DNA from: Triplophysa rosa
Lineage: Eukaryota; Chordata; Actinopteri; Cypriniformes; Nemacheilidae
Reading direction: 5' to 3'
Assembly: GCF_024868665.1 (NCBI RefSeq)
Contig: NC_079898.1
Span: 5,280,096 to 5,344,095, forward strand
Length of the DNA: 64,000 nucleotides
Part shown: positions 24,004 through 34,080 of the stretch, in pieces
Layout: each line of letters opens with the position of its first letter
Numbering within the stretch: the first letter of the stretch is position 1
Notes under the pieces: generated by a model
The model's database searches: none
Seen by the model: the letters and a program-made list of their open reading frames with translations, nothing else
What the model was told of the DNA's origin: nothing
Program-made: the position numbers and the translations under genes

Positions 24004-24391
24004 AGTCGGCATGAAATAAAGAGGACAATTCTAACACAGTGTTGCATTATTTATTATAAACGATTTATCCATGTACATGATTAATTTTTTATGAATTTGC
24101 TCTTGTACAACCTCTCTTCACTTCTGGTAACGAGGAATGGCATGAGGGCGGGGCTCCAATGACTGACTGATTGCGAACTGGCATTCAAATCTGCCTCCAT
24201 TTTGTTGGCAACGCCCATCTTCCAACGATCCAATCAGTTCTCAATGGACGAAATCAAGTCCCGCCCTACATTTTCTCTCATTTAAGAAGCCGTTTCACAT
24301 GCATCACAATGCAGAAAAGAATACGGTATTTACATCCGTTTCATACCAACTCGGCATGGGTCGTTTTTTTGCCCATTACGTGGAAATGCCT
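24004..24391. mobile_element. TTAA-flanked MITE (AGTCGGCATGAAAT type)
   Basis: TTAA lies on both sides (24000-24003 and 24392-24395), with ends AGTCGGCATGAAAT and, reversed, AGGCATTTCC. The TTAA duplication fits Kolobok or piggyBac-like mobilisation. It is non-coding. Confidence 0.6.
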
Positions 24392-24395
24392 TTAA

Positions 24396-26625
24396 GCGGT
24401 TTTATCTCAATGTTTTTGCATGCATGTGTGACAGTGTAATAGTTAAAGTCTCAAACAGACGTAACAGTAAAATAACCCATAAAGTCCGCTATCGAATCAT
24501 GCAGTGATGAAGAAACGGCAGAATGAAAAAAACTATTACACTAGTACACTGACAGGTACTGCGGACATGAGAAGAGAGAGATATATAAAAATAGACATTC
24601 TGAGCATGCATTTTCAGTTAGTAGATGAACTATCGATGGTGACGCCACTGCATGCGAGAAACCTGATAAGTCTCAAAATTCCATGTAAACGCGGTTTTCT
24701 GTGTAGCCGGTTTATTAATTTGCATGTAAACATATGAAAACAGGGTTCTTTTAAGCAGATTTTGATAGATATCTACTTATTTTGCGCATGCAAATGCACT
24801 CGAAGATTAATAAATGCTGCAATACTATATTGCTAATTCATGTTAGCTAACATTTTTACAAATATAACCTTTTTGTGAAGTATTACCGTTATGCTGTTAG
24901 TGATGCGTTAATGATATAAGGAGACAAAGTTCCACTGATGTTTTTTCTTCATGCATGATTAGTGAAGTGCAATTAAAATCCACTTCCATGTTTAACCTCT
25001 GTCGATGCCCATTTGAACCGTGTTTCATCCTGATCCTGTTTCTACTCTAGTACACAAAAGGGGACGTTTTAGAGAACGTTCACAAAAAAATGTGTTATTT
25101 AGTTTTTAGTTATCTATATATATTACGCAGACAGTCCATACATTCCAAGACAATAGCATTGTGCGAGTAACAGACCTAGGCCTATATGATTTTCTGCAAA
25201 AATATTGTAGTTTATAAAGAGATTGAAACACCATTAATAACCAAATCTATATGAAAAGATTCTTGTTTTTTACTGGTCATGTACCCCAAAAAGCACTTTT
25301 AGCTTAAATTGACTAAAAAGTGTTTTACTGCTTTTTGCATCAGTAGCAGCGATGACTGAATCACTGTCGGCTCTTTTAGCGGTTTGTTAACTCAAAAGTA
25401 TTACTAAACCACACTGACGATGTGATTACGCTTTACATCAGGGATTTGGACCAGACTTCTGTGTCAGGCCCGTCATGTGTCATTCATTTCTCCATTCAGG
25501 TGACACTCAAATTACCGTTATCCAGCGCGGCATCACAATCGCATTGGCCTGCAATCATCCAAGCGAGAGCCTGTCAAAATGATGCTATTCTTTCAACACC
25601 TGCTCTATCAGAATTTACATTTCTCGAGTATCCATCTTGAAATTACATGCCAGTCAAAGCTCAGGTATATCGTGGAAATTGAAGTTACCTCGAGTGTTTT
25701 TTCGGTGAGGGGGAAACATGATTAATATGTCAAATCAGGTTTTTATCACATCTAAAACTCTCCATGTCCACGGACTAATGTATACTGGACACTAATGTTG
25801 TATTTACCCTCAACTACAGTAAGACTAAACAGTTTTGAAAGGCGGCTTTATTGCACACATGTGTATGTTTGGCTTACGCTCTGAGCAGACAGTGCCTTCA
25901 AGACGTCTTACAAAATCTAATTGATTTGATGGATTTTGAATTGCTCAATCTAAAGTCATGCCAATGTAGGTATAACATCACATTTCAATGCAGCACAGAA
26001 TATCTGATAGCGTGTTCCTCTGCGGACAGAAAGTAGGACAGCTCTATTGATACCATGTGAATTGTTTCAGATCAGCCTTAAAAAAGGTGCCATGGAAACG
26101 GGATGAACGATGAAGCCATCACTGTCAATCTCAGATTGATTTTAGCATTGGAACTGTCAGGTTGTTAAGTTATTTGTAATGAAATGACTTTCAGAAACGT
26201 CTTAAAAGCGTAATTATGCTTTGAAATAAATACATTTATTTTGGAGCTCAATACAAACTCAAACTGGACTGTTTAGGTAACGTTTGAAATAGAAATATAT
26301 TAAGAAAAGAGTTTATACGTAAAACAATGTTTCCGCACATGCGCAACATCATCATATCTTAAGTCCCAGCTCAATGAATGTTCAGTCTATTCACACGTGT
26401 ATTGATCTTTTTTCGCCATTGAACTGAAGCTGTGAGAAATTTGGTGTGGAAATCCACAGCACTAATGAATTCAGTAGATAATGACCTCATCCTACAAACA
26501 GTGCAGAGATTACAAGTTCATCAGCCCGCAGAGGCCCTGCGTTATTACCTTCTTTCCTGTTCTGTGATCTTTACAAAAATTATCTTGCACATTAACAATA
26601 ATGGCATACAGATAACTGAACATAT
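24396..26625. other. Non-coding stretch
   Basis: No coding exon is recognised. The 25360-25680 segment is relatively complex and could be a conserved non-coding element, without direct proof. Confidence 0.3.
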
Positions 26626-26628
26626 TAC

Positions 26629-26715
26629 GGCTTTCTGGAATACTTGATTCTGATTGGTTAGTTGCGACATACTAAGGTTTACTATCCCCCGATAACAAAT
26701 GTTAACACGCCGCTT
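26629..26715. repeat. Short fragment of the 16213/45204 repeat
   Basis: GGAATACTTGATTCTGATTG and the following TTAGTTGCGACAT, with a CCCGATAACAA-like stretch, match the first part of the longer copies. Confidence 0.6.
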
Positions 26716-26893
26716 ATCCTGCCAATAGCCTGGCAAATGTCTAATGAAAACAGAAAACAAAACAAGATATTGTGGGGAGATAAATAAAGAATTAATAAGT
26801 AAGCAAATGAATGGACGCATGAGTGAGTGAATGACTGAATAATATAAATATCAGCAGAAATGAAGCAGAATTCTGCTTTCATCCTCACTTAGG

Positions 26894-27424
26894 CTATGTT
26901 CACATTTGACTTCTTTTTTGTAGCTGCCCACATTTGTTTTACATTATAATCTTATGGAGTAAACCGTGTTTTCAAAAAAGTCCTGAGCGCTTTTTTAAAC
27001 GCGATCATCGGCATCTTTCAATGCAGCTCAGGGTGTCTTTTGAAGTTCAACTTTTCTGACCAATGACAATCAAGTAGCGAGACCTGTCGTTTCAAAATGC
27101 ATGCAAGGAAGGTGATTGGTAGAGCAGGATCAAGCTAAAAAAACGGCTTAAACACCGTTGGAGCATAGTTTTGTATAAACTTCTAATAATTTTTGATTGC
27201 ATGTCCAGCGAGAAATTCATTTGTAGTTTTTAAATATGTGATTGGCTATTGCAAAGACACGCTCTGTTTATAATTCAAATAGAATTGAATCTGTTTCTCT
27301 GAGCTGCCTTCGTGCACAAATGCTGCCTCCGAAGTCATTCCTGCCTGCTATTAGTAACCACAACGCTGCAAGCTTGCCATTGTCAACATTTTCTTGTAAA
27401 AAAAAAAGTGAAATGTGAACATAG
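26894..27424. mobile_element. MITE (CTATGTTCACATTT family), copy B
   Basis: A 531-bp element whose ends CTATGTTCACATTT and AAATGTGAACATAG are an exact 14-bp inverted pair. It is non-coding and related to copy A at 22413-22935 in opposite internal orientation. Superfamily is not determined; no clear target duplication is seen. Confidence 0.75.
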
Positions 27425-28708
27425 TCTTGCTGATTTTAACCTACACCACAGTTTACAAAAATCTTTTTTTTGCACCTGTACGTTTCAGTATACATTATGT
27501 AATATCCATTATTTATACAATACATTACAAGTGCATTCTTTTTCACAAAAATTAATTTGCTATGACCTGATATAAAGTATTCAATAAATATATGGGTTAT
27601 TATTCAAATGAATAATAATGTAAATTAAATTAATTAAAATGATATATTCTTTAAAAGAAATTGAACTCATTTTCTCTGCTGATTTTGTAAAATGGATATT
27701 TATTTTAGAAAGCATTTTTTGCTTGTAAAGACAGCACTAAATGCAGTTTACATCCTGAAACATTTCTGAATGAAACTGGTGGAGACTTCATTTTATTTAC
27801 CTGGAATTTTTTCCAAGTTTCACACCATAATGGAACCAAACTGGGATGAACAATGTCATAAAGTGCACCAGTGGGTTTAAAGAGCACCAGTGACCAGAAA
27901 CCATAGTAAACCATAGTAAAGTGTGTCACATTGATATTAAATACACTAAACTCCCATTTATTACCATAGATTCAAACTGGAAGTAGCTTGTAGCACAGTT
28001 GTTGCTTCAGGAGGATCCTTTGACTTTGTTGCTGTGGAAGTTGCTTGATGACAACCCCTGGGATTCCTTCACAGGAAGCGTCTGACCTTTAAGATACCGC
28101 TAGTGTTAATAATAGCCATTCTAATTTAAACAAAATGGTGAACAACACAGTCGATGGGGCTACATAAAGGGCGGTGTGAAACCAATGGGTTATACTTGCA
28201 GGAGCCAAAGACTTCAGGACTTCAGCTCAGAGGGTAGCTGCCCTCCCGCTGCTTAAATTGTGTGCCTTGTGTGTACGTTTCTTTATTGTGCAAGATCAGT
28301 AAACTTTAGAAGGGCAACGTGATTTTCAATGTGCGGTTTCTCAAATGTATTACCCGAGACTGAGATTTCCTTTCATTTAGAACATTAACAGCACAGAGCT
28401 GTGTGATTTTAATAGTAAGCTGTAATTATCATTATCTAATTATATTATTATAAGTGATTTTGGATCATGGGTCTACTTTTTTCTTTTCAAAGACTCCATT
28501 AAGGGGAAATTTGGAGTTTTGTGGAAAGAAAAAGGTTTTAGAACATTTATTTTTTCTAGGAAATGGCCCCAAAAAATTGGTGCACCGTTGAATCTAAATT
28601 TTTGTCTGATAAAATCAGATGAAGAAATGAAGACACAAACAATTAAGACAATTGTTAAAATACAGTAGGAGCATGGAGCTGTAAAATATGTCAGTTGTAT
28701 GGATTATT
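27425..28708. other. Non-coding stretch
   Basis: AT-rich with no recognised gene, ending at the TTAA (28709-28712) that borders the Kolobok-like element. Confidence 0.4.
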
Positions 28709-29014
28709 TTAAAGGTGTCATGAATTAAGACCTCAATTTTAACCCGAGCTTTTGTTGTATAAGAGGGAATCGTATTCAAGCAAACATCCTGTAAGTGTCA
28801 GAACTGAAAACGCCGTGTCAATAGATGTTATTGACACCAGGCCCAGCGAACGCCAGGTCCTGGAATGCACCTATCTATGTCATTGATAGGTTGAACACCG
28901 CCTCCACAGAAAAATATCAACGACTACTTCTCTAGCCCCGCCCACTGGGAGCGCATGACAGTACTGAAGTAACACAAGTTGAGCGGAACCAGATAGAGCG
29001 AGCAAGCAATAAAC

Positions 29015-29300
29015 ATGCCGTTAAAGATCACTAAATATTGTGCAGTGCCTGGTTGTGGAATAACCTTCCTTCGGATTCCGACATTAGTAATGTGTGGTTG
29101 AAGTTTATTTTTAAAGACGTTCCAGCTCACGTGGGTAAAACATTGAGCATTTGTTCGCTCCATTTCACCACGGATTCCTTTGTGAACAAGGCACAGGTCG
29201 AAGCTGGATTTGCGGGGAGACTAAAATTAAAAAGCAGTGCTGTGCAGTCAATATTGGATTTGACAGGAATGTTGAATTCTTATGTGAGTAAAACATATAT
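29015..29300 (+). pseudogene. THAP zinc-finger remnant (Kolobok-type transposase N-terminus)
   Basis: THAP domains are C2CH zinc fingers that bind DNA at the N-terminus of Kolobok and P-type transposases. From an ATG at 29015 the frame reads MPLKITKYCAVPGCGITFLR, giving the C-x4-C pair. A frame change follows near 29070-29090. The other frame then supplies VWLKFIFKDVP, the CSLHF (C-x2-H) pair and a TDSFVNKAQVEAGF stretch near 29150-29215. The first frame ends at TGA near 29100. Only the N-terminal domain remains. A relic of a host THAP gene is less likely given the TTAA-flanked surroundings. Confidence 0.7.
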
Positions 29301-29365
29301 GTACTATGCGTCACTATTGCTTTGTTATAGGTCGCTTGATATGTCCTGATAATGTGTAACCTAAC

Positions 29366-29752
29366 TGTAACAAACGTTCAATACAAGGGAAGGAAGAGGC
29401 TGGAATCAGGGTAGAGCTGACGACTACGTACTTTATTATTTAACAGAATAGCACAGGCGCTGTACGCGCTCAAATCAAAACACCCTCTCAAAGGGTAAGA
29501 ACAGTCCTTTCTGGTCAGAGCTTCCAGCTCACAATCCTCTGCTCACTCGCCCGAACTCTCTCTCGTCTCCAGCCGTCAGCTCCGGTCTCTCTCCCCGAAT
29601 GTCTCTGCCTTGCTGCTTTTAAGCCTCTCCACGCCAGTTACTGGAACAAGGCACAGGTGTTAATTATTTGTGCGAGCGCCACTCACTCACCGCTCGTCTC
29701 CTCACTCTCTCTCCCGCTGCAGACTTCGCTGAACCACGCCCACCTTGCCACA
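29366..29752 (-). repeat. 3' LTR of the Gmr1-like element
   Basis: 387 bp, TG...CA ends, 386/387 identical to 34099-34485; the single difference is ccacgcc here against ccacacc in the partner. On the minus strand a TTAAAAG box and, further on, an AATAAA signal (29432-29437) provide promoter-like and polyadenylation motifs. Confidence 0.95.
29432..29437 (-). terminator. Polyadenylation signal AATAAA in the 3' LTR
   Basis: AATAAA on the minus strand, about 70 bp before the LTR outer edge, where the R region would end. It is a motif-based call. Confidence 0.5.
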
Positions 29753-31190
29753 TACCCCCACCGCCCGACTCAGGCCGGGGAGCCATCCGGCCTGCAGTTC
29801 CCCCCCCCCCCCCTTGCCGGGAGAGGAAGTCAGCCACAGCCATCTGTGCACCCGGCCTGTGGACCACCTTGAATTTAAAAGGCTGTAAAGCAAGATACCA
29901 ACGGGTGATCCGGGCATTGGTGTCTTTCATGCGGTGGAGCCATTGGAGGGGAGCGTGGTCCGAACAGAGGGTGAACTCCCGCCCCAGCAGGTAGTATCTG
30001 AGGGTGAGGACTGCCCACCGGATAGCCAAACACTCCTTCTCTATGGTGCTGTACCTAGCTTCCCTCTTGGAGAGCTTGCGGCTCAGGTACAGCACCGGCC
30101 GTTCCTCACCCTCTACCAGCTGGGACAGTACTGCGCCCAGCCCTCTGTCCGACGCGTCGGTCTGCAGGATAAAAGGGAGAGAAAAGTTAGGGGAATGCAA
30201 GAGCGGCCCGCCACACAGGGCAGCCTTCAACTTGGTAAAAGCCTGCTGGCACTGCTCCGTCCACTGGACCGCATCGGGTACTTCCTTTTTAGTGAGGTCA
30301 GTCAGCGGGTTGGTGAGCTCCGAATATTTAGGCACAAACCGTCTATAATATCCCGCCAACCCCAGGAACTGCCTCACCTCCTTTTTGGTCTTAGGCCTCG
30401 GGCAGGCCGCAATCGCTGCGGTCTTATCAATTTGGGGACGCACCTGCCCATGACCTAAGTGGAAGCCCAGATACTTTACCTCCACCCGCCCAATCGCACA
30501 CTTCTTCGGATTAGCTGTGAGTCCAGCCTCCCTCAGCGCCCTCAGAACCGCTCTCAAATGCTCCATATGCCGCTGCCAATCATTACTATGGATAATGATA
30601 TCGTCTAGGTAAGCAGCGGCATACGTCGCATGGGGTCGGAGGACACGGTCCATGAGGCGCTGGAAGGTGGCCGGGGCTCCAAACAATCCGAACGGAAGGG
30701 TTACAAATTGGTGTAATCCGAACGGCGTGGTGAAGGCTGTCTTTTCTTTGGATACTGGTGTTAGGGGGATCTGCCAGTACCCTTTTGTTAAGTCCAGTGT
30801 CGAATAAAAATGAGCCGAGCCGAGCCGGTCCAACAATTCGTCGACCCGGGGCATTGGGTAAGCGTCGAATTTCGACACTGAATTCACCTTGCGGTAGTCC
30901 ACGCAGAACCTGACCGAGCCGTCCGTTTTGGGAACCAAAACTATCGGGCTCGCCCAGTCACTGTTGGACTCTTCTATTACCCCCAAATCTAGCATGGCCT
31001 CTAATTCTGCCTGAACAACCTTTTTTCTGTGTTCGGGTAAACGGTAGGCTCTACTACGCACCACCACCCCCGGTTCGGTTTCGACATGGTGCCGTATGAG
31101 ATTCGTTCGGCCTGGAAGGGGAGAAAACACATCGGCAAACTCCGCCTGTAGGCGGGCCAGGTCAGTGAGCTGTGAGGGTGAGAGGTGGTC
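29664..31190 (-). CDS. pol: Reverse transcriptase-RNase H (pol part 2, Gmr1-like)
   Basis: This part copies element RNA to DNA and degrades the RNA strand. The open frame from the codon at 31130 shows the RT blocks VPKTDGSVRFCVDYRKVN (about residues 66-83), a TLDLTKGYWQIPL block, LPFGLFGAPATFQRLMD and the YLDD catalytic box (174-177). RNase H follows with TDAS (D324), the IEKE acidic stretch (~363-366), SDHAPL (D391) and VADFLSR (D434). The frame is open without an ATG up to about 31190, where it meets the integrase frame; it is offset -1 from that frame. A G14 tract at 29800-29813 and an extension into the LTR make the true C-terminus uncertain; the listed stop lies inside the 3' LTR. Catalytic residues look intact. 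Confidence 0.9.
   Translation of the reverse strand, partial: DHLSPSQLTDLARLQAEFADVFSPLPGRTNLIRHHVETEPGVVVRSRAYRLPEHRKKVVQAELEAMLDLGVIEESNSDWASPIVLVPKTDGSVRFCVDYRKVNSVSKFDAYPMPRVDELLDRLGSAHFYSTLDLTKGYWQIPLTPVSKEKTAFTTPFGLHQFVTLPFGLFGAPATFQRLMDRVLRPHATYAAAYLDDIIIHSNDWQRHMEHLRAVLRALREAGLTANPKKCAIGRVEVKYLGFHLGHGQVRPQIDKTAAIAACPRPKTKKEVRQFLGLAGYYRRFVPKYSELTNPLTDLTKKEVPDAVQWTEQCQQAFTKLKAALCGGPLLHSPNFSLPFILQTDASDRGLGAVLSQLVEGEERPVLYLSRKLSKREARYSTIEKECLAIRWAVLTLRYYLLGREFTLCSDHAPLQWLHRMKDTNARITRWYLALQPFKFKVVHRPGAQMAVADFLSRQGGGGGTAGRMAPRPESGGGGMWQGGRGSAKSAAGERVRRRAVSEWRSHK
29753..29775 (-). other. Polypurine tract region of the Gmr1-like element
   Basis: The minus strand reads CGGTGGGGGTA immediately before the 3' LTR, the expected priming position for plus-strand DNA synthesis. 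A second gypsy-type LTR in this window (62917) is preceded by the very similar GATGGGGGTA. Confidence 0.55.
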
Positions 31191-33076
31191 CCCCCTGGGG
31201 CCAGAGCAATGGAATGCGGCTTAACATTTGCTTCTGGACCGAGATCCTCCTCTGCGGATACCACCGTCGCCAGCATCACTGCCTCCTCCTCGCTCCATTT
31301 TTTAAGGAGGTTGAGGTGGTAAATCTGACGTGCGCCTCCCCTATCCGTCCGAATAACCTCATAGTCGAGGTCCCCGACTTGCCGTGTGACCTCAAAGGGT
31401 CCTTGCCACTTCGCAAGTAATTTGGAGCTAGATGTCGGGAGCAACACAAGTACCTTCTCTCCCGGTGTGAATTTCCTCAGGTTAGAACCCCGATTATACA
31501 GACGGCTTTGTTTGTCCTGAGCCTGTAGCAAATTCTCCATCGATAGCCGCCCCAGTGTCCGGAGTTTTGCTCTCAGGTCCAGGACATACTGAATTTCATT
31601 TTTACTTGCGGAAGGCCCGTCCTCCCAGTTCTCCTTCAGGACGTCCAGCACCCCACGGGGCTGGCGTCCATACAGGAGCTCGAAGGGGGAAAACCCCGTG
31701 GAGGCTTGGGGGACCTCTCGTACTGCGAATAAGAGAGGCTCTAACCATTTATCCCAATTCCTGGCGTCCTCGTGGACGAACTTACGAATCATGGTTTTCA
31801 ACGTGCGATTAAACCGTTCCACCAGTCCGTCGGTCTGTGGGTGGAAGACGCTGGTGCGAATCGATTTAATGCCCAGTAATTCGTATAGTTCGCGTAACGT
31901 ACGTGACATGAACGCCGTGCCTTGATCGGTGAGGACCTCGCGGGGGATCCCCACCCGGGAGATAATCCGAAACAGTGCGTCCGCAACACTTTTCGCGGAG
32001 ATGCTGCGGAGTGGCACTGCTTCGGGATATCGCGTTGCATAGTCCACCAGGACCAATGCAAAGCGGTATCCCCGTGCAGATCGCTCTAATGGCCCGATGA
32101 GGTCCATGCCAATTCTCTCGAAGGGGACCTGCATCAACGGAAGAGGGCGCAACGGCGCTTTTGGGGTGACCGGTGGGTTTACCAACTGACATTCGCGGCA
32201 AGACGCGCACCACCTGCGCACGTTGTCGTGAATGCCCGGCCAAAAAAATCGGGCCATGAGGCGACTCAGTGTATTACCCTGCCCTAAGTGCCCTGCCATT
32301 GGGTTACTATGAGCCGCCTGGAAAAGCATTTCCCGACGGCTTTTCGGAATCAACAACTGGGTTATATCTTCCTTTGTCTGGGTGTCTTGGGTCACCCGAT
32401 ATAACCGATTCCTTCTTATAGCAAAATACGGGTAGGAGAGTGCACGTGTGGGCTGGACCGGCTGTCCGTCGATGGATGCAACCTGCTCAAATGCCCTTTT
32501 TAGCGTCGCATCCTGAGCCTGCTCGAGGGGAAAGTCATCGCGATCTGAGAGTACCACCCTCTCAATCTCGCGCGCCTCCCCTGAGTCAGGCTCCGACGGA
32601 CCCGGCACCACACTGCCCACATGCACACCGCCTCCCCTCCCGTGCTTCGTTCGCCAAGAGGCATCCACACACAATAACCTCAGTAATTTAGGAAAAAGTG
32701 GCCAATTCGTCCCCAAAATCAGCGGATGCCGGAGGTGAGGATTAACCGCCACCTCCACACTATGCTTTTCCCCCCTGAATTTAATGGGCAAGTTCAACAA
32801 AGGGTATTCTACGACATCCCCGTGAACACACCGCACCTTAACCTCGCGGCTTTTACCCCCTGCCCCGAGACGAACCAGGCTTTGGTGGATGGAGGTCTGG
32901 TTACAACCTGAATCCACCAAAGCCTGGTATGTACCCCCCCAATACTCACGGGTATTTGGTACAGGCCAGCTGGACCAGGGGCAGCTCGCGGCTCGTCGGG
33001 GACCCGGATCATAGTTCCCACATCCATTACCGGGCAACGATCTATGAAATGGTCCGGGTCCCCGCAGCGCCAACAA
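31001..33076 (-). CDS. pol: Protease-integrase (pol part 1, Gmr1-like)
   Basis: The frame holds an aspartic protease (ALVDSGCNQTSIH, catalytic Asp at residue 55) and a DDE integrase that inserts element DNA. The integrase zinc module has H256, H263, C290 and C293. The core has D325 (GMDLIGPL), D384 (LTDQGTAF) and E420 (LVERFNRTL), that is D,D(35)E. A GPF module (KWQGPF, ~556-561) closes it. Homology in this frame starts around residue 48, where gag changes frame at a G7 run, and ends near residue 629 at a G6 run. The following ~60 residues to the stop at 31001 are out-of-frame read-through. Integrase N-terminal to RT is the notable feature. All catalytic residues are present. Confidence 0.92.
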   Translation of the reverse strand: MLALRGPGPFHRSLPGNGCGNYDPGPRRAASCPWSSWPVPNTREYWGGTYQALVDSGCNQTSIHQSLVRLGAGGKSREVKVRCVHGDVVEYPLLNLPIKFRGEKHSVEVAVNPHLRHPLILGTNWPLFPKLLRLLCVDASWRTKHGRGGGVHVGSVVPGPSEPDSGEAREIERVVLSDRDDFPLEQAQDATLKRAFEQVASIDGQPVQPTRALSYPYFAIRRNRLYRVTQDTQTKEDITQLLIPKSRREMLFQAAHSNPMAGHLGQGNTLSRLMARFFWPGIHDNVRRWCASCRECQLVNPPVTPKAPLRPLPLMQVPFERIGMDLIGPLERSARGYRFALVLVDYATRYPEAVPLRSISAKSVADALFRIISRVGIPREVLTDQGTAFMSRTLRELYELLGIKSIRTSVFHPQTDGLVERFNRTLKTMIRKFVHEDARNWDKWLEPLLFAVREVPQASTGFSPFELLYGRQPRGVLDVLKENWEDGPSASKNEIQYVLDLRAKLRTLGRLSMENLLQAQDKQSRLYNRGSNLRKFTPGEKVLVLLPTSSSKLLAKWQGPFEVTRQVGDLDYEVIRTDRGGARQIYHLNLLKKWSEEEAVMLATVVSAEEDLGPEANVKPHSIALAPGGTTSHPHSSLTWPAYRRSLPMCFLPFQAERISYGTMSKPNRGWWCVVEPTVYPNTEKRLFRQN

Positions 33077-34080
33077 GCCGGCCCAGGCCTTCCCGCCACC
33101 CCAGTGGCAGGGAGTGGGCTCGCTAACTGGCGTGGAGAGGCAGAGGCAGGTGGGTTGTAGGGCAAGGTGTAGGGGTGGCTGCCCGTCTCCAGCGCGGCGG
33201 ACCTGCCGGCCAAGGTTCCCCCTCCATCAGTCGGTCCGGTCGCGTAGCTTCCGCGTCCCCGGGGCCCTCCCCTCAGCGGTATCGGGGGACGGGTCCGTGG
33301 TGCTGGTATGGGCCGGGTTGCGGGTGTAGGGAGAGAGACCGCTGGTAGCATTTCCCCGATTCCAGGGCACGCAACCAGGTGGTCTTCCGCCAGCTGGATG
33401 GCCGAGTCCAGCGACGTCGGACGGTGGCACTGGACCCAGGCCGCTGTTCTCCTGGGCAGACAGGTCGTGAATTGCTCCAGTACCACCTTATCCACGATAC
33501 CCGCGACGTCGCTATTCCCGGCCATCAGCCATTTGCGGCAGGAGTCCCGGAGCTGCTGAGCTAGCAGGTAGGGCCGGCCGGTTTCCGCCAACCCCAGCGA
33601 TCGGAACCGCTGGCGATACTCCTCAGGGCTCCGGCCGACCCGCTGCAAGATGGCCTTCTTCAGCTCAGCGTACACCAGGAGATTCTCCGGAGGTAACTGC
33701 TGCGCTGCCACCTGGGCCTCTCCAGACAGGAGTGGGAGGAGATGTAGGGCCCACTGATCCTCCGGCCAACCCCTCGCTACCGCTACCCGCTCAAAGAGAC
33801 CAAGGAAGGCCTCGGGATCATCCTGTGGGCCCATTTTCTGGAGGACCAGGTCGGCGCGAGGCCCCGTCCGAACCTCCCGATGTACCCAGCTCCGGAACGA
33901 CTCACGGTCCTCTTGCTGAGCCAGGAGGACCGCCTGGAAACGCACATCCTGGTCCTCCCTGAGCTGCAGCAATGCTCTGTGTTGTTCCTGATGGAGGACC
34001 GCGAGTGACGAAATCACCTCCGCAAACGGTGAACCGGACGGACCAGACCCCCCGGCCGCGGCACTCCTACTTCCTTCCAT
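32809..34080 (-). CDS. gag: Gag with SCAN-like capsid and CCHC knuckle (Gmr1-like)
   Basis: Structural protein that assembles the virus-like particle and binds RNA. The ATG at 34080 is chosen because it lies 18 bases inside the 5' LTR edge and is the first in frame. About residues 23-67 include a helix rich in Gln, Glu and Leu. The capsid follows (FLGLFERVAVARGWPEDQW). Residues ~176-235 resemble a SCAN domain: QLRDSCRKWL, VVLEQFTTCLP, WVQCHRPTS and AIQLAEDHL. A Pro/Arg-rich linker leads to the CCHC knuckle CWRCGDPDHFIDRC (~336-349). After about residue 380 the frame leaves homology, because the protease continues in another frame past a G7 run at 32934-32940; the last ~40 residues to 32809 are probably not native. 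Confidence 0.9.
   Translation of the reverse strand: MEGSRSAAAGGSGPSGSPFAEVISSLAVLHQEQHRALLQLREDQDVRFQAVLLAQQEDRESFRSWVHREVRTGPRADLVLQKMGPQDDPEAFLGLFERVAVARGWPEDQWALHLLPLLSGEAQVAAQQLPPENLLVYAELKKAILQRVGRSPEEYRQRFRSLGLAETGRPYLLAQQLRDSCRKWLMAGNSDVAGIVDKVVLEQFTTCLPRRTAAWVQCHRPTSLDSAIQLAEDHLVACPGIGEMLPAVSLPTPATRPIPAPRTRPPIPLRGGPRGRGSYATGPTDGGGTLAGRSAALETGSHPYTLPYNPPASASPRQLASPLPATGVAGRPGPACWRCGDPDHFIDRCPVMDVGTMIRVPDEPRAAPGPAGLYQIPVSIGGVHTRLWWIQVVTRPPSTKAWFVSGQGVKAARLRCGVFTGMS

Noticed and set aside
29015..29300. Host THAP-domain gene exon
   Set aside because: It is frameshifted, lacks splice context and lies within TTAA-flanked inverted ends.
32934..32940. Programmed -1 frameshift signal between gag and protease
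   Set aside because: The G7 run lies in a register that does not form a standard slippery heptamer, and a similar break occurs at another G run; a missing base is simpler. Kept only as an alternative in the findings.
29657..33962. Plus-strand open frames across the LTR retrotransposon
   Set aside because: Opposite-strand shadows of gag and pol; they have no recognisable domains.
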